Assembly (NCBI GenBank): GCA_018971415.1 | Contig: JAGXAW010000003.1 | Location: 1 to 64,000 of the forward strand | Direction: 5' to 3' | Source of the DNA: Betaproteobacteria bacterium | GTDB taxonomy: Bacteria > Pseudomonadota > Gammaproteobacteria > Burkholderiales > Ferrovaceae | DNA length: 64,000 nt | Shown: positions 21,766 through 34,757 of the stretch, in pieces | How the letters are laid out: every line of letters starts with the position of its first letter | How positions within the stretch are numbered: the first letter of the stretch is position 1 | Program-made: the position numbers and the translations under genes | Notes under the pieces: generated by a model | The model's database searches: none | The model's input: the letters and a program-made list of their open reading frames with translations, nothing else | What the model was told of the DNA's origin: nothing

Positions 21766-23661
21766 ATGAATTATCCAGAGCAGTTTGATGTCATTGTGAT
21801 CGGCGGCGGCCATGCGGGCACGGAAGCTGCTTTGGCCTCTTCCAGGTCTGGGGCAAAAACGCTTCTTTTAACGCATAATTTGGATACGCTTGGGCAAATG
21901 TCCTGTAACCCTTCCATTGGTGGAATCGGGAAAGGGCATTTGGTGAAAGAAATTGACGCCTTGGGCGGCGCCATGGCGAAGGCCGCTGATGAGGCGGGAA
22001 TCCATTTTAGAATTTTAAACGCACGCAAGGGTCCCGCAGTTCAGGCCACCAGAGCGCAAGCGGACCGTGTTTTATACAGAAAAGCCATCCGCCGACAATT
22101 AGAAAATCAGCCTAATCTTTTCTTATTTCAGCAGGGTGTTGATGATATTTTGGTTGAGGGTGAGCGTGTATGCGGTGTGGTTACGCAAATCGGTATTCGT
22201 TTTACAGCCCGCTCTGTGGTGTTAACCGCAGGCACTTTTTTGGCGGGGTTAATGCATGTTGGTTTACAGCAAAACCAAGGTGGGCGTGCGGGAGACCCGC
22301 CGGCGGTGACCTTGGCCCATCGTTTGCGTGAATTAAAGTTGCCGGTAGGGCGCTTAAAAACTGGTACGCCGCCAAGAATTGATGGTAAGACCATTAATTA
22401 CTCAAAGTTACTTGCTCAGCATGGCGATAATCCTACTCCTGTCTTCTCCTTCATGGGGAAGGTTGACGATCATCCACAGCAAATACCTTGTTGGATTACT
22501 CATACCACAGAAAAAACCCACGATATTATTCGTTCAGGGTTGGACCGCTCGCCTTTGTTTACAGGGGTTATTGAAGGTGTTGGGCCTCGTTACTGCCCCT
22601 CTATTGAAGATAAAATCCACCGTTTTGCTGATAAAAACCAACATCAAATCTTTTTAGAACCTGAGGGGTTAAGTACCCATGAGGTTTATCCCAATGGCAT
22701 TTCAACCAGTTTGCCCTTTGATGTTCAATGGAATTTGGTTCGCTCGATACCGGGTCTTGAGGGAGCACACTTGCTTCGTCCTGGTTACGCTATTGAATAT
22801 GATTATTACGATCCACGAGCGTTGAAACATTCCCTTGAGTCTAAGCATATTGAGGGCTTGTTCTTTGCTGGCCAAATTAATGGTACAACAGGTTATGAGG
22901 AGGCGGCGGCGCAAGGTTTGTTGGCAGGCATTAACGCTGCTCGATTTACGCGCGCTCAAACTGCATGGGTGCCAGGAAGAGATGAGGCTTACTTGGGTGT
23001 GTTGGTGGATGATTTAGTCACCCAAGGTGTCACAGAACCTTATCGCATGTTTACAAGTCGTGCCGAATACCGTTTGCAGCTAAGAGAGGACAATGCGGAT
23101 TTACGTTTAACTGAAATAGGCCGCAGTTTAGGTTTGGTTGATGATGAAAGATGGCGTTTTTACAATCATAAAAAAGAAGCGGTAGATAAAGAAATTGAAC
23201 GCCTTCAAAACACCTGGGTACACGTTAAAAACGTTGAAGAGGGTTTGTCTGAAACGCTCTTTGGCCAAGCGTTAGAGCGTGATTACACGGCCTTTGATTT
23301 ATTGAAAAGACCCGGTGTTACCTATGAAAATCTACAGCAGTTAGAGGAAGTGAAGAGCCTTAATCCATTATCCAGCGATATTACCAAGCAAGTGGAAATC
23401 GGGGTTAAATATCAAGGGTATATAGCGCGACAACTCACTGAAGTAGAAAGATTAAAGCAATTTGAGCGCGTCAGTATTCCCGTTCAATTTGATTACAGCC
23501 GCGTCAAAGGGTTATCCCGTGAAGTGGAGCAAAAGCTTCTTTTGCATCGTCCTGAGACATTGGGCCAGGCGAGTCGCATTAGTGGTGTCACGCCGGCTGC
23601 TATCACCTTATTAATGGTGCATTTAAAACAATATCAAGATGCCACCCAAGCAGTAGGCTAA
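21766..23661 (+). CDS. mnmG: tRNA uridine 5-carboxymethylaminomethyl modification enzyme MnmG
   Basis: MnmG is the FAD-dependent partner of MnmE in U34 modification. The 631-residue protein opens with the FAD-binding strand [19 protein letters not shown] and has the family blocks [28 protein letters not shown]-like [23 protein letters not shown] and [17 protein letters not shown]. The C-terminal helical domain that docks MnmE and tRNA includes [10 protein letters not shown] and [11 protein letters not shown]. Length and motifs are normal. It is separated from mnmE by the parS region and is followed after 5 bp by rsmG. Confidence 0.98.
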   Translation: MNYPEQFDVIVIGGGHAGTEAALASSRSGAKTLLLTHNLDTLGQMSCNPSIGGIGKGHLVKEIDALGGAMAKAADEAGIHFRILNARKGPAVQATRAQADRVLYRKAIRRQLENQPNLFLFQQGVDDILVEGERVCGVVTQIGIRFTARSVVLTAGTFLAGLMHVGLQQNQGGRAGDPPAVTLAHRLRELKLPVGRLKTGTPPRIDGKTINYSKLLAQHGDNPTPVFSFMGKVDDHPQQIPCWITHTTEKTHDIIRSGLDRSPLFTGVIEGVGPRYCPSIEDKIHRFADKNQHQIFLEPEGLSTHEVYPNGISTSLPFDVQWNLVRSIPGLEGAHLLRPGYAIEYDYYDPRALKHSLESKHIEGLFFAGQINGTTGYEEAAAQGLLAGINAARFTRAQTAWVPGRDEAYLGVLVDDLVTQGVTEPYRMFTSRAEYRLQLREDNADLRLTEIGRSLGLVDDERWRFYNHKKEAVDKEIERLQNTWVHVKNVEEGLSETLFGQALERDYTAFDLLKRPGVTYENLQQLEEVKSLNPLSSDITKQVEIGVKYQGYIARQLTEVERLKQFERVSIPVQFDYSRVKGLSREVEQKLLLHRPETLGQASRISGVTPAAITLLMVHLKQYQDATQAVG

Positions 23662-23666
23662 ATAAC

Positions 23667-24287
23667 ATGACTCAATCATTAGAAGAGGGGCTGTTGGCGT
23701 TAAATATCCATGGGCCAACGCAGGCCCTGGGACAATTAACGCATTATTTGGATTTACTAGAAAAATGGAATCGTACCATTAACTTAACCGCGATTCGTGA
23801 TCGTAACCAAATGATTTTATTGCATTTATTAGACTCCTTGTCGGTTAATGCCCTGCTAAAAGAGCACCAGGTTACAGCACTGTTAGATGTGGGTACGGGG
23901 GCGGGGCTGCCTGCTATCCCTTTGCAGGTGGTGAATCCCAATTGGCAGGTGACAGCGCTTGAGGCAAACCAAAAAAAAGCAGCGTTTTTAACGCAAGCAA
24001 AATTAGAGTTAGCCTTAAATAATTTGACGGTGGTCAATGAGAGGGTCGAGCTGTGGGACGGTCAACAATACCCTTGTATTATCTCGCGTGCTTTTTCAGA
24101 TTTAAGTGATTTTGTAAGTAGAACGCAGCATTTGTTGGCTGATAATGGCCTGTGGGTTGCCATGAAAGGGGTGGTGCCCTTTGAGGAAATGGAAAAACTG
24201 CAAAAAAATTATCTTATTTCAGTGCATTCCTTGATGGTTCCGGGGTTAAATGCTCAACGTCATGCCTTAATAATTAAAAATAGGTGA
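23667..24287 (+). CDS. rsmG: 16S rRNA (guanine-527-N7) methyltransferase RsmG
   Basis: RsmG adds a methyl group to N7 of G527 in 16S rRNA. The 206-residue protein has the N-terminal helices ending WNRTINLTAIRD and the SAM-binding loop LLDVGTGAGLPAIPL, followed by ALEANQKKAAFL and ISRAFSDLSDFV, all typical. Loss of this enzyme gives low-level streptomycin resistance in other bacteria. It sits between mnmG and parA, as in most proteobacteria, and its stop lies 6 bp before the parA ATG. Confidence 0.96.
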   Translation: MTQSLEEGLLALNIHGPTQALGQLTHYLDLLEKWNRTINLTAIRDRNQMILLHLLDSLSVNALLKEHQVTALLDVGTGAGLPAIPLQVVNPNWQVTALEANQKKAAFLTQAKLELALNNLTVVNERVELWDGQQYPCIISRAFSDLSDFVSRTQHLLADNGLWVAMKGVVPFEEMEKLQKNYLISVHSLMVPGLNAQRHALIIKNR

Positions 24288-24293
24288 TTGAAG

Positions 24294-25070
24294 ATGCACG
24301 TTTTAGCCATTACTAATCAAAAGGGCGGGGTTGGTAAAACCACCACCGCCGTTAATGTCTCAGCTGCTTTAGTTAAACTGGGCCAACGTGTTCTTTTGGT
24401 GGATTTAGACCCGCAAGGGAATGCAACAACAGGTAGCGGTCTTGATAAGTCTAATTTATCTCACAGTGTCTATGATGTTTTGCTCGATCCGGAGATAGCC
24501 AAAGGGGATATTTTTAGCGCGTCAACGGCAGGGTACGATGTGTTGCCCGCCAACCGCAATCTCGCGGGTGCTGAAGTTGAGTTGGTAGAGGGAGAAAGAA
24601 GGGAGTTTAGATTAAAAGAGGCGTTGAGTTTTTGTCGTGATCGTTATGATTTGGTGTTAATTGACTGTCCACCAACCCTGAATTTACTGACGATCAATGG
24701 TCTATCAGCTGCCACCAAGGTAATTATTCCCATGCAATGTGAATATTATGCACTTGAGGGCTTATCTGATCTCGTGCAAACCGTTCGTCGTGTAAGGGGA
24801 CATTTAAACCCGAATCTAGAGATTGAGGGTATTGTAAGAACCCTGCTCGACCCAAGAAATGCGCTAGCCCAACAGGTGTCTGATCAGTTACAAAAACATT
24901 TTGGTGAGAAGGTCTACAACACCCCCATTCCAAGAAATATTCGCCTGGCAGAGGCGCCCAGTCACGGTTTAACGGCCATTGATTATGACCGCTCATCAAA
25001 AGGCGCCAAAGCTTATGTGGCACTAACAGAAGAAATATTAAACAGATTAACCGCAGTGAATCATCAATAA
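24294..25070 (+). CDS. parA: Chromosome partitioning ATPase ParA (Soj)
   Basis: ParA is a Walker-type ATPase that binds DNA nonspecifically and moves ParB-parS complexes apart. The 258-residue protein has the deviant Walker A ITNQKGGVGKTTTAVN at the N-terminus, VLLVDLDPQGNATTG, and the Walker B region LVLIDCPPTLNLL. The short N-terminus without an added helix-turn-helix is typical of chromosomal Soj proteins. ATG at 24294 is preferred to TTG at 24288. parB follows after 11 bp. Confidence 0.96.
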   Translation: MHVLAITNQKGGVGKTTTAVNVSAALVKLGQRVLLVDLDPQGNATTGSGLDKSNLSHSVYDVLLDPEIAKGDIFSASTAGYDVLPANRNLAGAEVELVEGERREFRLKEALSFCRDRYDLVLIDCPPTLNLLTINGLSAATKVIIPMQCEYYALEGLSDLVQTVRRVRGHLNPNLEIEGIVRTLLDPRNALAQQVSDQLQKHFGEKVYNTPIPRNIRLAEAPSHGLTAIDYDRSSKGAKAYVALTEEILNRLTAVNHQ

Positions 25071-25081
25071 GAGGCGAATAA

Positions 25082-25945
25082 ATGGTTAAAGGTAAGGGTT
25101 TGGGTCGAGGGTTGGATGCATTGTTAGGCGGCGATGTTGGCATCAGTGAGGCGCAAGATAAGCTTGCCACCTTACCCATTAGTGTCCTAACGCCAGGGCG
25201 TTATCAACCTAGAACAGCGATGAGTGAAGAAGCATTAAATACCTTAGCGCAATCAATAAAAGAGCAAGGTGTCTTGCAGCCTATTTTGGTGCGTCCTCTT
25301 GAGAAGCCTGGCCAGTACGAAATTATTGCTGGAGAAAGACGTTGGCGTGCGGCACAACGAGCTGGAATCAACGAGGTTCCTGTGGTGATAAAGAATATTC
25401 CAGACAAAGCAACACTGGCTGTTGCCTTAATTGAGAATATTCAGCGTGAGGATTTAAACCCGATTGAGGAAGCCAAGGGCTTTACTCGCTTGATTGAAGA
25501 ATTTAAATTAACCCACGATCAGGTGGCTCAAGCCATTGGTCGCTCAAGAAGTGCGGTGAGTAATTTACTGCGTCTATTGGATTTAGACGAATTTGTCCAA
25601 GGACTCATCAACACTGAACAAATTGAGATGGGCCATGCTAGAGCTTTACTTAGTTTACCGCCCATGAAACAACGCCATCTGGCACAGCAGGCTGCAGAGC
25701 ACCATTGGACCGTGAGGGAAATGGAAAATGCTGTTCGTAAAGAATTAAGTGGTGCCAATACAAAACCCAAACACCGAAGCGATCCTGACGTTCTGCGCTT
25801 ACAAAATGAGTTATCAGACACGCTAGGCGCTGTGGTGACCTTTAAAACTGGCGCAAAAAAAGGGGCGGGTTCGTTGTTGATTAAGTATGAGAGCCTAGAA
25901 CAGCTCGATGGTATCTTGAGTTTCTTTAAAACCCAAGGCCATTAA
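25082..25945 (+). CDS. parB: Chromosome partitioning CTPase/DNA-binding protein ParB
   Basis: ParB loads at parS, clamps DNA and spreads using CTP. The 287-residue protein begins VKGKGLGRGLDALLG-like, has the ParB/Srx domain with the nucleotide-binding motif GERRWRAAQRAG (about residue 80), box ENIQREDLNPIEEA, a helix-turn-helix (LTHDQVAQAIGRSRSAVSNLLRLL cut by the family turn) and a C-terminal dimerisation domain. It would act at the two parS sites about 3.4 kb upstream. The ATP operon promoter begins right after its stop codon. Confidence 0.96.
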   Translation: MVKGKGLGRGLDALLGGDVGISEAQDKLATLPISVLTPGRYQPRTAMSEEALNTLAQSIKEQGVLQPILVRPLEKPGQYEIIAGERRWRAAQRAGINEVPVVIKNIPDKATLAVALIENIQREDLNPIEEAKGFTRLIEEFKLTHDQVAQAIGRSRSAVSNLLRLLDLDEFVQGLINTEQIEMGHARALLSLPPMKQRHLAQQAAEHHWTVREMENAVRKELSGANTKPKHRSDPDVLRLQNELSDTLGAVVTFKTGAKKGAGSLLIKYESLEQLDGILSFFKTQGH

Positions 25946-25954
25946 AGTATTTCA

Positions 25955-25984
25955 TTGACCGTAATACTCTGAAACGTTTATAAT
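25955..25984 (+). promoter_or_regulatory. Strong sigma-70 promoter of the ATP synthase operon
   Basis: TTGACC at 25955-25960 and a perfect TATAAT at 25979-25984 are separated by 18 bp. Transcription would begin near 25991, a few bases downstream, and read atpI to glmU. The position argues against translation starting at TTG 25987, which would lie upstream of the transcript start. Confidence 0.75.
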
Positions 25985-26007
25985 CATTGCGATTTGCTAC
26001 TTTATTT

Positions 26008-26361
26008 GTGATACATAAAAAAATTATCCAGATAATCTTACTGCAAGTTTTACTTACCTTATTGATTTCATTAGTATTTTTGGGATTAAAGGGAAAAAGT
26101 AACGCGCTGTCAGCGTTCTATGGCGGCTCAGTAGTGTTTCTACCGAGCATTGCCTACGCCTTAAGAAGCGCTGTGGTAAGAGGAAATAAGCCGCAAGACT
26201 GGCTAGCCGCACAATACGCGGGGGAGAGAATCAAGTTTTTTGTAACCATGAGTTTGTTTGCGCTGGTCTTTAAATATGACAGCCATTTAGAACTTCTGGG
26301 GTTTTTTACAACTTTTTTAGTGGTGCTGGCTGTATATTGGCTGGCGTTATTACAGGCTTAA
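26008..26361 (+). CDS. atpI: ATP synthase subunit I (AtpI)
   Basis: AtpI is a small membrane protein that helps assemble or stabilise the c-ring. The protein has about four hydrophobic helices, including IIQIILLQVLLTLLISLVFLG and the end FFTTFLVVLAVYWLALL, and the conserved FYGGSVVFLPS turn of the AtpI family. An in-frame TTG at 25987 would add seven residues, but the promoter predicts initiation near 25991, so GTG at 26008 is the likelier start; no clear ribosome binding site precedes it. It is the first gene of the atp operon and lies 14 bp before atpB. Confidence 0.82.
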   Translation: MIHKKIIQIILLQVLLTLLISLVFLGLKGKSNALSAFYGGSVVFLPSIAYALRSAVVRGNKPQDWLAAQYAGERIKFFVTMSLFALVFKYDSHLELLGFFTTFLVVLAVYWLALLQA

Positions 26362-26369
26362 AAGAATAG

Positions 26370-27146
<777 letters not shown>

Positions 27147-27186
27147 TCAGGTAAGGGTTAATTTTTTTAATTAGTTCGTCTTTTAA

Positions 27187-27462
<276 letters not shown>

Positions 27463-27491
27463 TTCGTTAATAGATAAACGGAGTTAAAGGC

Positions 27492-27962
27492 ATGAACATT
27501 AATGCCACACTGCTAGGTCAGGCAATTACTTTTGCTATTTTGATCTGGGTAACAATGAAGTTTATTTGGCCACCCATTACTGTGGCGTTGGAAGAGCGCG
27601 CTAAAAAAATAGCTGACGGTCTTGCCGCTGCAGAACGTGCCAAGTCGGATTTAGCAAACGCTGAAACTAAGTCACAAGAGGCGCTGAAAGAAGCAAAGGC
27701 AAAAGCGGCTGAAATTATTTCGATGTCTGAAAAAAGACGTAATGAAATTATTGAAGAAGCTAAAAACGAAGCCAGGCTCGAAGCTGATCGTGTGTTAGCT
27801 CAAGCAAAAGCTGAGGTTGCACAAGAAATCAACAAGGCTAAAGAGGTTTTGCGTGCGCAAGTCGCTGACCTTGCCATGGCGGGTGCTGAAAAAATTCTAA
27901 GACGTGAAATCAATCCTTCGGCCCACGCTGAATTATTGACGTCCATTAGAGCTGAGTTATAA
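27492..27962 (+). CDS. atpF: ATP synthase Fo subunit b
   Basis: Subunit b is the peripheral stalk that holds F1 against rotation. The 156-residue protein has one N-terminal membrane helix ([20 protein letters not shown]), followed by the conserved [18 protein letters not shown] and a long charged, alanine-rich coiled coil to the end. Length is typical. It lies 29 bp after atpE and 9 bp before atpH. Confidence 0.96.
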   Translation: MNINATLLGQAITFAILIWVTMKFIWPPITVALEERAKKIADGLAAAERAKSDLANAETKSQEALKEAKAKAAEIISMSEKRRNEIIEEAKNEARLEADRVLAQAKAEVAQEINKAKEVLRAQVADLAMAGAEKILRREINPSAHAELLTSIRAEL

Positions 27963-27971
27963 GGATAAGAT

Positions 27972-28505
27972 ATGGCTGAGTTGTCGACTATCGCAAGACC
28001 TTATGCTCAAGCAATCTTTGAAATTGCGCGAGAACAGGGGCAGTACGACAAATGGTCAGAGGCTTTAGCAAGACTCTCTGCCATTGTGAAAGATGATGCC
28101 TTTGCAACCGCTGCAGGGGATCCACGTTTGGATCGCTCCGCTGTGAAGCAGCTAGTGGCGTCTTTATTATCGCAAAGCGATGCTGACATTAGCCATCTCG
28201 TCAATGTATTGGTTGATAATCATCGCTTACTCGTTGCTCCTGCCATATTTACTCAGTTTGAGCATTTGCGTCATGAGCAAGAGGGTATATTGGATGCGGT
28301 TGTAGAGAGTGCATTTCCAGTTAGCGATAGCGAAAAAGGCGCTCTACTAAAAGATTTAGAAAAGAAATTTGGTCGTCAGGTTCGTGCAGATGTTGTTGTT
28401 AAGCCTGAACTCATTGGTGGTGTCAGAATTATTATCGGTGACGTGGTCATTGATGGATCGGTAAAAGCCAAAATTGAACAAATGACCGCCGCTTTAAAAC
28501 ATTAA
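27972..28505 (+). CDS. atpH: ATP synthase F1 subunit delta
   Basis: Delta joins the b stalk to the top of the alpha3beta3 head. The 177-residue protein begins STIARPYAQAIFEIAREQG and ends with the conserved IIGDVVIDGSVKAKIEQM block. It is a soluble helical protein with a C-terminal beta section. Its place between atpF and atpA is standard. Confidence 0.95.
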   Translation: MAELSTIARPYAQAIFEIAREQGQYDKWSEALARLSAIVKDDAFATAAGDPRLDRSAVKQLVASLLSQSDADISHLVNVLVDNHRLLVAPAIFTQFEHLRHEQEGILDAVVESAFPVSDSEKGALLKDLEKKFGRQVRADVVVKPELIGGVRIIIGDVVIDGSVKAKIEQMTAALKH

Positions 28506-28542
28506 GTCGATGAGCTAATACCTCATAGGTTAGGAGAATAGA

Positions 28543-30084
28543 ATGCAGTTAAACCCATCTGAAATTAGTGAACTGATTAAAGCAAAAATAAAAGATTTGC
28601 CAGTATCAGCCGAAGCAAGAACGCAAGGAACAGTGGTATCTGTGACTGACGGTATCGTTAGAATTCACGGATTAACGGATGTGATGCAGGGTGAAATGCT
28701 TGAGTTTCCCAAAAACACTTTTGGCTTAGCATTAAACCTTGAGCGCGATTCTGTGGGCGCGGTAATTTTAGGTGAGTACGAGCACATCAGTGAAGGCGAT
28801 CAAGTTACCTGTACTGGAAGAATTTTAGAAGTGCCTGTAGGACCTGAGTTAATTGGCCGCGTGGTCGATGCCTTAGGTAAGCCTATTGATGGCAAGGGAC
28901 CAATTAATGCCAAAAATACTTCGCCTGTGGAGAAGATTGCTCCAGGGGTGATTTGGAGAAAGTCTGTAACTCAACCTGTACAAACAGGATTAAAGTCCAT
29001 TGACTCAATGGTTCCCATTGGTCGTGGTCAGCGTGAGTTGATTATTGGTGACCGCCAAACGGGTAAAACTGCTGTGGCGATTGACACCATTATCAACCAA
29101 AAAGGCCAAGACATGATTTGTATCTATGTCGCTATTGGTCAAAAAGCCTCATCCATTGTTAACGTGGTCAGAAAACTTGAAGAGCATGGCGCCATGGACT
29201 ACACCATTGTGGTGGCCGCCACTGCATCAGATTCAGCGGCCATGCAATTTATTGCTCCCTATGCAGGTTGTGCTATGGGGGAATATTTCCGTGATCGTGG
29301 TCAAGACGCTCTTATTATTTATGATGACTTGACCAAACAAGCGTGGGCTTACCGTCAAATTTCCTTGTTACTGCGTCGTCCACCAGGCCGTGAAGCTTAT
29401 CCTGGTGATGTTTTTTACCTCCATTCTCGTTTACTTGAAAGAGCAGCAAGGGTTAGCGAAGAGTACGTTGAGAAGTTTACCAACGGTGAAGTTAAAGGTA
29501 AGACCGGTTCACTAACTGCTTTACCTATTATTGAAACGCAAGCAGGTGACGTTACCGCCTTCGTGCCAACCAACGTGATTTCTATTACTGACGGTCAGAT
29601 CTTCTTGGAAACTGACTTGTTTAACGCAGGTATTCGTCCAGCTATTAATGCGGGTATTTCTGTGTCACGGGTGGGTGGTGCTGCACAAACTAAAGTTATT
29701 AAAAAACTAGGTGGTGGTATTCGTTTGGCTTTAGCACAGTATCGTGAACTCGCAGCCTTTGCTCAGTTTGCATCAGACTTAGATGATACAACCCGTAAAC
29801 AACTTGAGCGTGGTCGTATGGTGACTGAGCTGATGAAACAGGTGCAATACGCTACCTTGTCTGTTTCTGAAATGGCAGTGACGCTCTATGCAGTCAATAG
29901 CGGTCACTACGATGATATCGAAGTAAAACGTGCGTTAGCTTTTGAAGCTGGCTTAAAAGCCTACTTAAAAGACAAGTACGCTGCTTTAATGAATAAAATT
30001 GAAAGCAGTAAAGACATGGATAAAGAGGCAGAGAAAGAACTCGAGGCCGCTATCCTGGACTTTAAAAAGAACGGCGTTTACTAG
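28543..30084 (+). CDS. atpA: ATP synthase F1 subunit alpha
   Basis: Alpha is the noncatalytic nucleotide-binding subunit of the F1 head. The 513-residue protein contains the Walker [15 protein letters not shown] (about residue 170), [29 protein letters not shown], and the arginine-finger neighbourhood [12 protein letters not shown]. The length and sequence are typical of proteobacteria. It lies 37 bp after atpH, with an AGGAG ribosome binding site. Confidence 0.98.
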   Translation: MQLNPSEISELIKAKIKDLPVSAEARTQGTVVSVTDGIVRIHGLTDVMQGEMLEFPKNTFGLALNLERDSVGAVILGEYEHISEGDQVTCTGRILEVPVGPELIGRVVDALGKPIDGKGPINAKNTSPVEKIAPGVIWRKSVTQPVQTGLKSIDSMVPIGRGQRELIIGDRQTGKTAVAIDTIINQKGQDMICIYVAIGQKASSIVNVVRKLEEHGAMDYTIVVAATASDSAAMQFIAPYAGCAMGEYFRDRGQDALIIYDDLTKQAWAYRQISLLLRRPPGREAYPGDVFYLHSRLLERAARVSEEYVEKFTNGEVKGKTGSLTALPIIETQAGDVTAFVPTNVISITDGQIFLETDLFNAGIRPAINAGISVSRVGGAAQTKVIKKLGGGIRLALAQYRELAAFAQFASDLDDTTRKQLERGRMVTELMKQVQYATLSVSEMAVTLYAVNSGHYDDIEVKRALAFEAGLKAYLKDKYAALMNKIESSKDMDKEAEKELEAAILDFKKNGVY

Positions 30085-30141
30085 ATCATCACGTTGACGG
30101 TAAGTAGCTAGGATTGAATAAGTTACTCGATTGGAGTTGAA

Positions 30142-31020
30142 ATGGCAGGTTCTAAAGAAATTAGGATAAAGATCAAAAGCGTACAAAATACGCGTAAGAT
30201 CACAAAAGCCATGGAAATGGTGGCTGCCAGTAAAATGCGTAAGGCTCAAGATCGGATGAGAGCCACGCGTCCTTATGGCGAAAAAATTCGCCAGGTGGCA
30301 GCGCATTTATCCACTGCGCATCCTGAGTATCAGCATCCGTACTTGGTACACAGAGAGCAAATTAAGTCTGTGGGATTTATTTTAGTTACCTCAGACAAAG
30401 GCCTGTGTGGCGGATTAAATACAAACGTATTAAGACAGTTAACCCACGCCATGAAAGAGTGGGAAAGCCGGGGTGCTAAAGTTGAACTCGTTACCATAGG
30501 TAATAAGGGTTTAGGTTTTATGCAAAGAATGGGCGGTAAAGTGATTGCCCAGGTTACTCAGTTGGGTGACACCCCCCATTTAGAAAAATTAATTGGCCCA
30601 GTAAAAGTCATGTTAGACCGTTATGCAAGCGGTGAGATAGATGCAGTTTATATTGCCTATAACCGTTTTATTAACACCATGAAACAAGAGCCAACTTTAG
30701 AGCCTCTGTTGCCTTTGGCAAAGGCTGAGCTTACCTCTGAAGAGCAACAACCAACCAACAGCGCATGGGATTATATTTACGAACCCGATCCTAAGGCGGT
30801 GATTGATGAATTAATGGTGCGTTATGTGGAAGCGCTGGTTTATCAAGCAGTAACTGAAAATATTGCTTCTGAACAAAGTGCGCGCATGGTCGCCATGAAG
30901 GCAGCATCTGACAATGCAGGTAACGTGATTGGCGAACTACAATTGATTTACAACAAATCAAGACAGGCCGCCATTACCAAAGAGTTATCTGAGATTGTGG
31001 GTGGTGCCGCAGCGGTTTAA
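30142..31020 (+). CDS. atpG: ATP synthase F1 subunit gamma
   Basis: Gamma is the central rotating shaft. The 292-residue protein begins with the long N-terminal helix ([20 protein letters not shown]), has the conserved [12 protein letters not shown] motif, and ends with [28 protein letters not shown], the C-terminal shaft helix. It lies between atpA and atpD as usual. Confidence 0.97.
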   Translation: MAGSKEIRIKIKSVQNTRKITKAMEMVAASKMRKAQDRMRATRPYGEKIRQVAAHLSTAHPEYQHPYLVHREQIKSVGFILVTSDKGLCGGLNTNVLRQLTHAMKEWESRGAKVELVTIGNKGLGFMQRMGGKVIAQVTQLGDTPHLEKLIGPVKVMLDRYASGEIDAVYIAYNRFINTMKQEPTLEPLLPLAKAELTSEEQQPTNSAWDYIYEPDPKAVIDELMVRYVEALVYQAVTENIASEQSARMVAMKAASDNAGNVIGELQLIYNKSRQAAITKELSEIVGGAAAV

Positions 31021-31046
31021 CATTCTGATTAATATTTAACGATTAG

Positions 31047-32435
<1,389 letters not shown>

Positions 32436-32447
32436 GGGAGTAACAGC

Positions 32448-32873
32448 ATGACCCAATTAATCCACGTGGATGTGGTCAGTGCCGAGGAGTTAATTTTCTC
32501 GGGAGAAGCTGAGTTTGTAGTACTTCCTGGAGAGATGGGGGAGCTTGGTATTTATCCTAAACATACCCCTCTCATCACTCGCATTAGACCCGGCTCAGTG
32601 AGAGTTCGTGTGCCAGGTCGCGAGGAAGAGGAGTTGGTTTTTGTTTCCGGCGGTATTTTAGAGGTTCAGCCTGATGTGGTGACTGTGTTGGCTGATACGG
32701 CGATTCGCGGTCATGATCTTGATGAAGCTAAGGCCTTGGAAGCTAAAAAACTGGCAGAGGAAGTCTTGGCAGAGCAGTCCGCCACATTGGATTACGCTAA
32801 GGCCTCAGCTGAGCTTGCCACCGCCGTGGCACAGCTCGCCGCCATTCAAAAATTACGCAAAAGTATTCGTTAA
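32448..32873 (+). CDS. atpC: ATP synthase F1 subunit epsilon
   Basis: Epsilon regulates rotation and inhibits ATP hydrolysis. The 141-residue protein has the N-terminal beta-sandwich ([23 protein letters not shown] in part) and a C-terminal pair of helices rich in alanine and charged residues. It closes the ATP synthase set and is followed 12 bp later by glmU on the same strand. Confidence 0.96.
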   Translation: MTQLIHVDVVSAEELIFSGEAEFVVLPGEMGELGIYPKHTPLITRIRPGSVRVRVPGREEEELVFVSGGILEVQPDVVTVLADTAIRGHDLDEAKALEAKKLAEEVLAEQSATLDYAKASAELATAVAQLAAIQKLRKSIR

Positions 32874-32885
32874 TAGAGGTGGTGG

Positions 32886-34292
32886 GTGAGTCTCACAAAA
32901 TCCAACCCACCCCATTCTTCCTCCACACTTAGTATTGTTTTGCTGGCAGCGGGTCAAGGCACTCGTATGCGCAGCTCCTTACCCAAGGTATTGCACTCTC
33001 TTGCGGGTAAGCCTCTTATCAATCATGTGTTAGACCGATCCTTCGAGCTTCACGCAGCGCACCGTTTGGTCGTCATTGGCCATCAAGCGGAGCGACTCAC
33101 TCAGCATTTACAGGATCAACCGGTAGATACGCTGATCCAACAACCGCAACTTGGTACGGGACACGCTTTAACGCTGGCCTTGCAACAGATCCCAAAGGAG
33201 TGTCAAACGGTACTCGTTGTTTATGGCGATGTGCCGCTCTTAGAAACCAGTACTTTGCAACGTCTTGTGGATCTTTGTGATGGCCAACATCTTGCTCTAT
33301 TAACAGAAGAAGTTATGGACCCTCAGGGTTACGGCAGAATTTTAAGAGATCAAAACGGGCAGGTGATGGGTATACGGGAGCACAAGGATGCATCAGTCTC
33401 AGAGCTCAGTATTAAAGAAATCAATACAGGCATCATGGCCCTACCACGCCAACCGCTCGACCAATGGTTACAAGCGCTCACCACCAATAATGTGCAAGGT
33501 GAATATTATTTGACGGATGTGGTACAACTTGCCCACCAGCAAGGGATAACAATCAATACGTGTCAGCCACGCTATCCTTGGGAAGCGATGGGAGTAAACA
33601 GTCAAGCGCAACTCGCCAAACTTGAAAGGGCCTTTCAAACGCATCTCGCTCAGCGTTATCAAGATGAGGGCGTATCAATTAGCGACCCCCACCGCTTTGA
33701 TGTGCGCGGGCAGCTCACCTGTGGGCGCGATGTACTGATTGATGTGGGATGCATCTTTGAAGGTCAAGTGGTCTTAGAAGAGGGGGTAAAAGTGGGCCCC
33801 TATACAGTGATTAAAGACACTGTGGTGGAGAGAAATACGGAGATTTTGGCATTTTCTCATCTCGAGGGGGCAAGAATTGGGCCAAACAACCGCATTGGCC
33901 CCTATGCCCGTATACGACCAGGTAGCGTGACCGCTGAAAACGTCCATATCGGGAATTTCGTAGAAACCAAAAAAACCACCATTGGTAAAGGATCGAAAGC
34001 CAATCATTTAACTTATCTGGGCGACACGCAAGTGGGACAGCGGGTGAATGTGGGAGCGGGCACCATTACCTGTAACTATGATGGAGTGAATAAACATCAA
34101 ACTATTATAGAAGATGATGTATTTATTGGCTCAGACACGCAGTTAGTCGCACCTGTCACTATTGGAGCGGGTTCTACTATCGGAGCGGGCTCAACCATAG
34201 TCACTTCTACGCCACCTGACCAACTGACCCTTTCACGTTCTAAACAGGTTTCTCTCAGCCGTTGGCGTCGACCAAAACCCAAACAAGATTAG
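32886..34292 (+). CDS. glmU: Bifunctional GlmU: GlcN-1-P acetyltransferase / GlcNAc-1-P uridylyltransferase
   Basis: GlmU makes UDP-GlcNAc, the precursor of peptidoglycan and lipid A. The N-terminal uridylyltransferase domain has IVLLAAGQGTRMRSSLPKVL, and the C-terminal left-handed beta-helix has repeated hexapeptides including IGPNNRIGPYARIRPG and the acetyltransferase block NHLTYLGDTQVG and GTITCNYDGVNKHQT. The 468-residue length is normal. The start is GTG at 32886. It ends the atp transcript; the usual follower glmS is not present downstream. Confidence 0.97.
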   Translation: MSLTKSNPPHSSSTLSIVLLAAGQGTRMRSSLPKVLHSLAGKPLINHVLDRSFELHAAHRLVVIGHQAERLTQHLQDQPVDTLIQQPQLGTGHALTLALQQIPKECQTVLVVYGDVPLLETSTLQRLVDLCDGQHLALLTEEVMDPQGYGRILRDQNGQVMGIREHKDASVSELSIKEINTGIMALPRQPLDQWLQALTTNNVQGEYYLTDVVQLAHQQGITINTCQPRYPWEAMGVNSQAQLAKLERAFQTHLAQRYQDEGVSISDPHRFDVRGQLTCGRDVLIDVGCIFEGQVVLEEGVKVGPYTVIKDTVVERNTEILAFSHLEGARIGPNNRIGPYARIRPGSVTAENVHIGNFVETKKTTIGKGSKANHLTYLGDTQVGQRVNVGAGTITCNYDGVNKHQTIIEDDVFIGSDTQLVAPVTIGAGSTIGAGSTIVTSTPPDQLTLSRSKQVSLSRWRRPKPKQD

Positions 34293-34757
34293 CAGTCTTG
34301 TGTCTTCATTTACCTATATATCTATTGGCTTATCTGGTGGTCAAAACCACTTTGCGATGGCTTTTTGGTGCAAAGTTTTAATCTATAGGCCGGATTTCGA
34401 GCTTTTGGGTGTTCTTTAAGTCATGGTTTATGGGGGGCCACGGTTGCCTATCGGGATGGAAACTATAGGCGAGTGCTGTTAGTTGAACCTGATCATGACG
34501 CCGCTTACGGTAAGAAGTAAGTGGACGTAAAAAAGTGGCGCACGATTTTAAAAAATTAGCACGACGCTCAAGAGTGGTATCACTGAGCGACTTCCCATAT
34601 TGATTAAAAATAAAAACAGCAATTTCTCACCATTTAATCTCATGATCCAGAGCATGATTATTCGGCCAGTGTTGTGCCACTAGAGTTGAATAGATAATTT
34701 CAACCCATGAAGTTTTATTTTTAAGGCTTGTTTCCTAAGACTTAGGCCGCTAACAAT
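34293..34757. other. 465-bp gap between convergent glmU and dsbA
   Basis: No intact gene was found. A short hairpin GTGGT-caaa-ACCAC followed by TTT (34337-34353) could be a weak terminator for the atp-glmU transcript. On the minus strand a long frame interrupted by one TGA may be a decayed gene (listed separately). No insertion-sequence ends or tRNA were recognised. Confidence 0.5.
34378..34734 (-). pseudogene. Possible decayed ORF with one internal TGA
   Basis: In one minus-strand frame, about 118 codons are open except for a single TGA at 34627-34629; there is no ATG at the beginning, and the frame ends with TAA at 34378-34380. The translation looks protein-like: WVEIIYSTLVAQHWPNNHAL before the stop and SLSDTTLERRANFLKSCATF after it. 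No family could be recognised with confidence; a transposase or integrase fragment is one possibility. It might also be chance. Confidence 0.25.

Noticed and set aside
22128-22394. Antisense frames within mnmG, topA, gltB and other core genes
   Set aside because: They are shadows of conserved genes with clear motifs in the opposite strand or frame.
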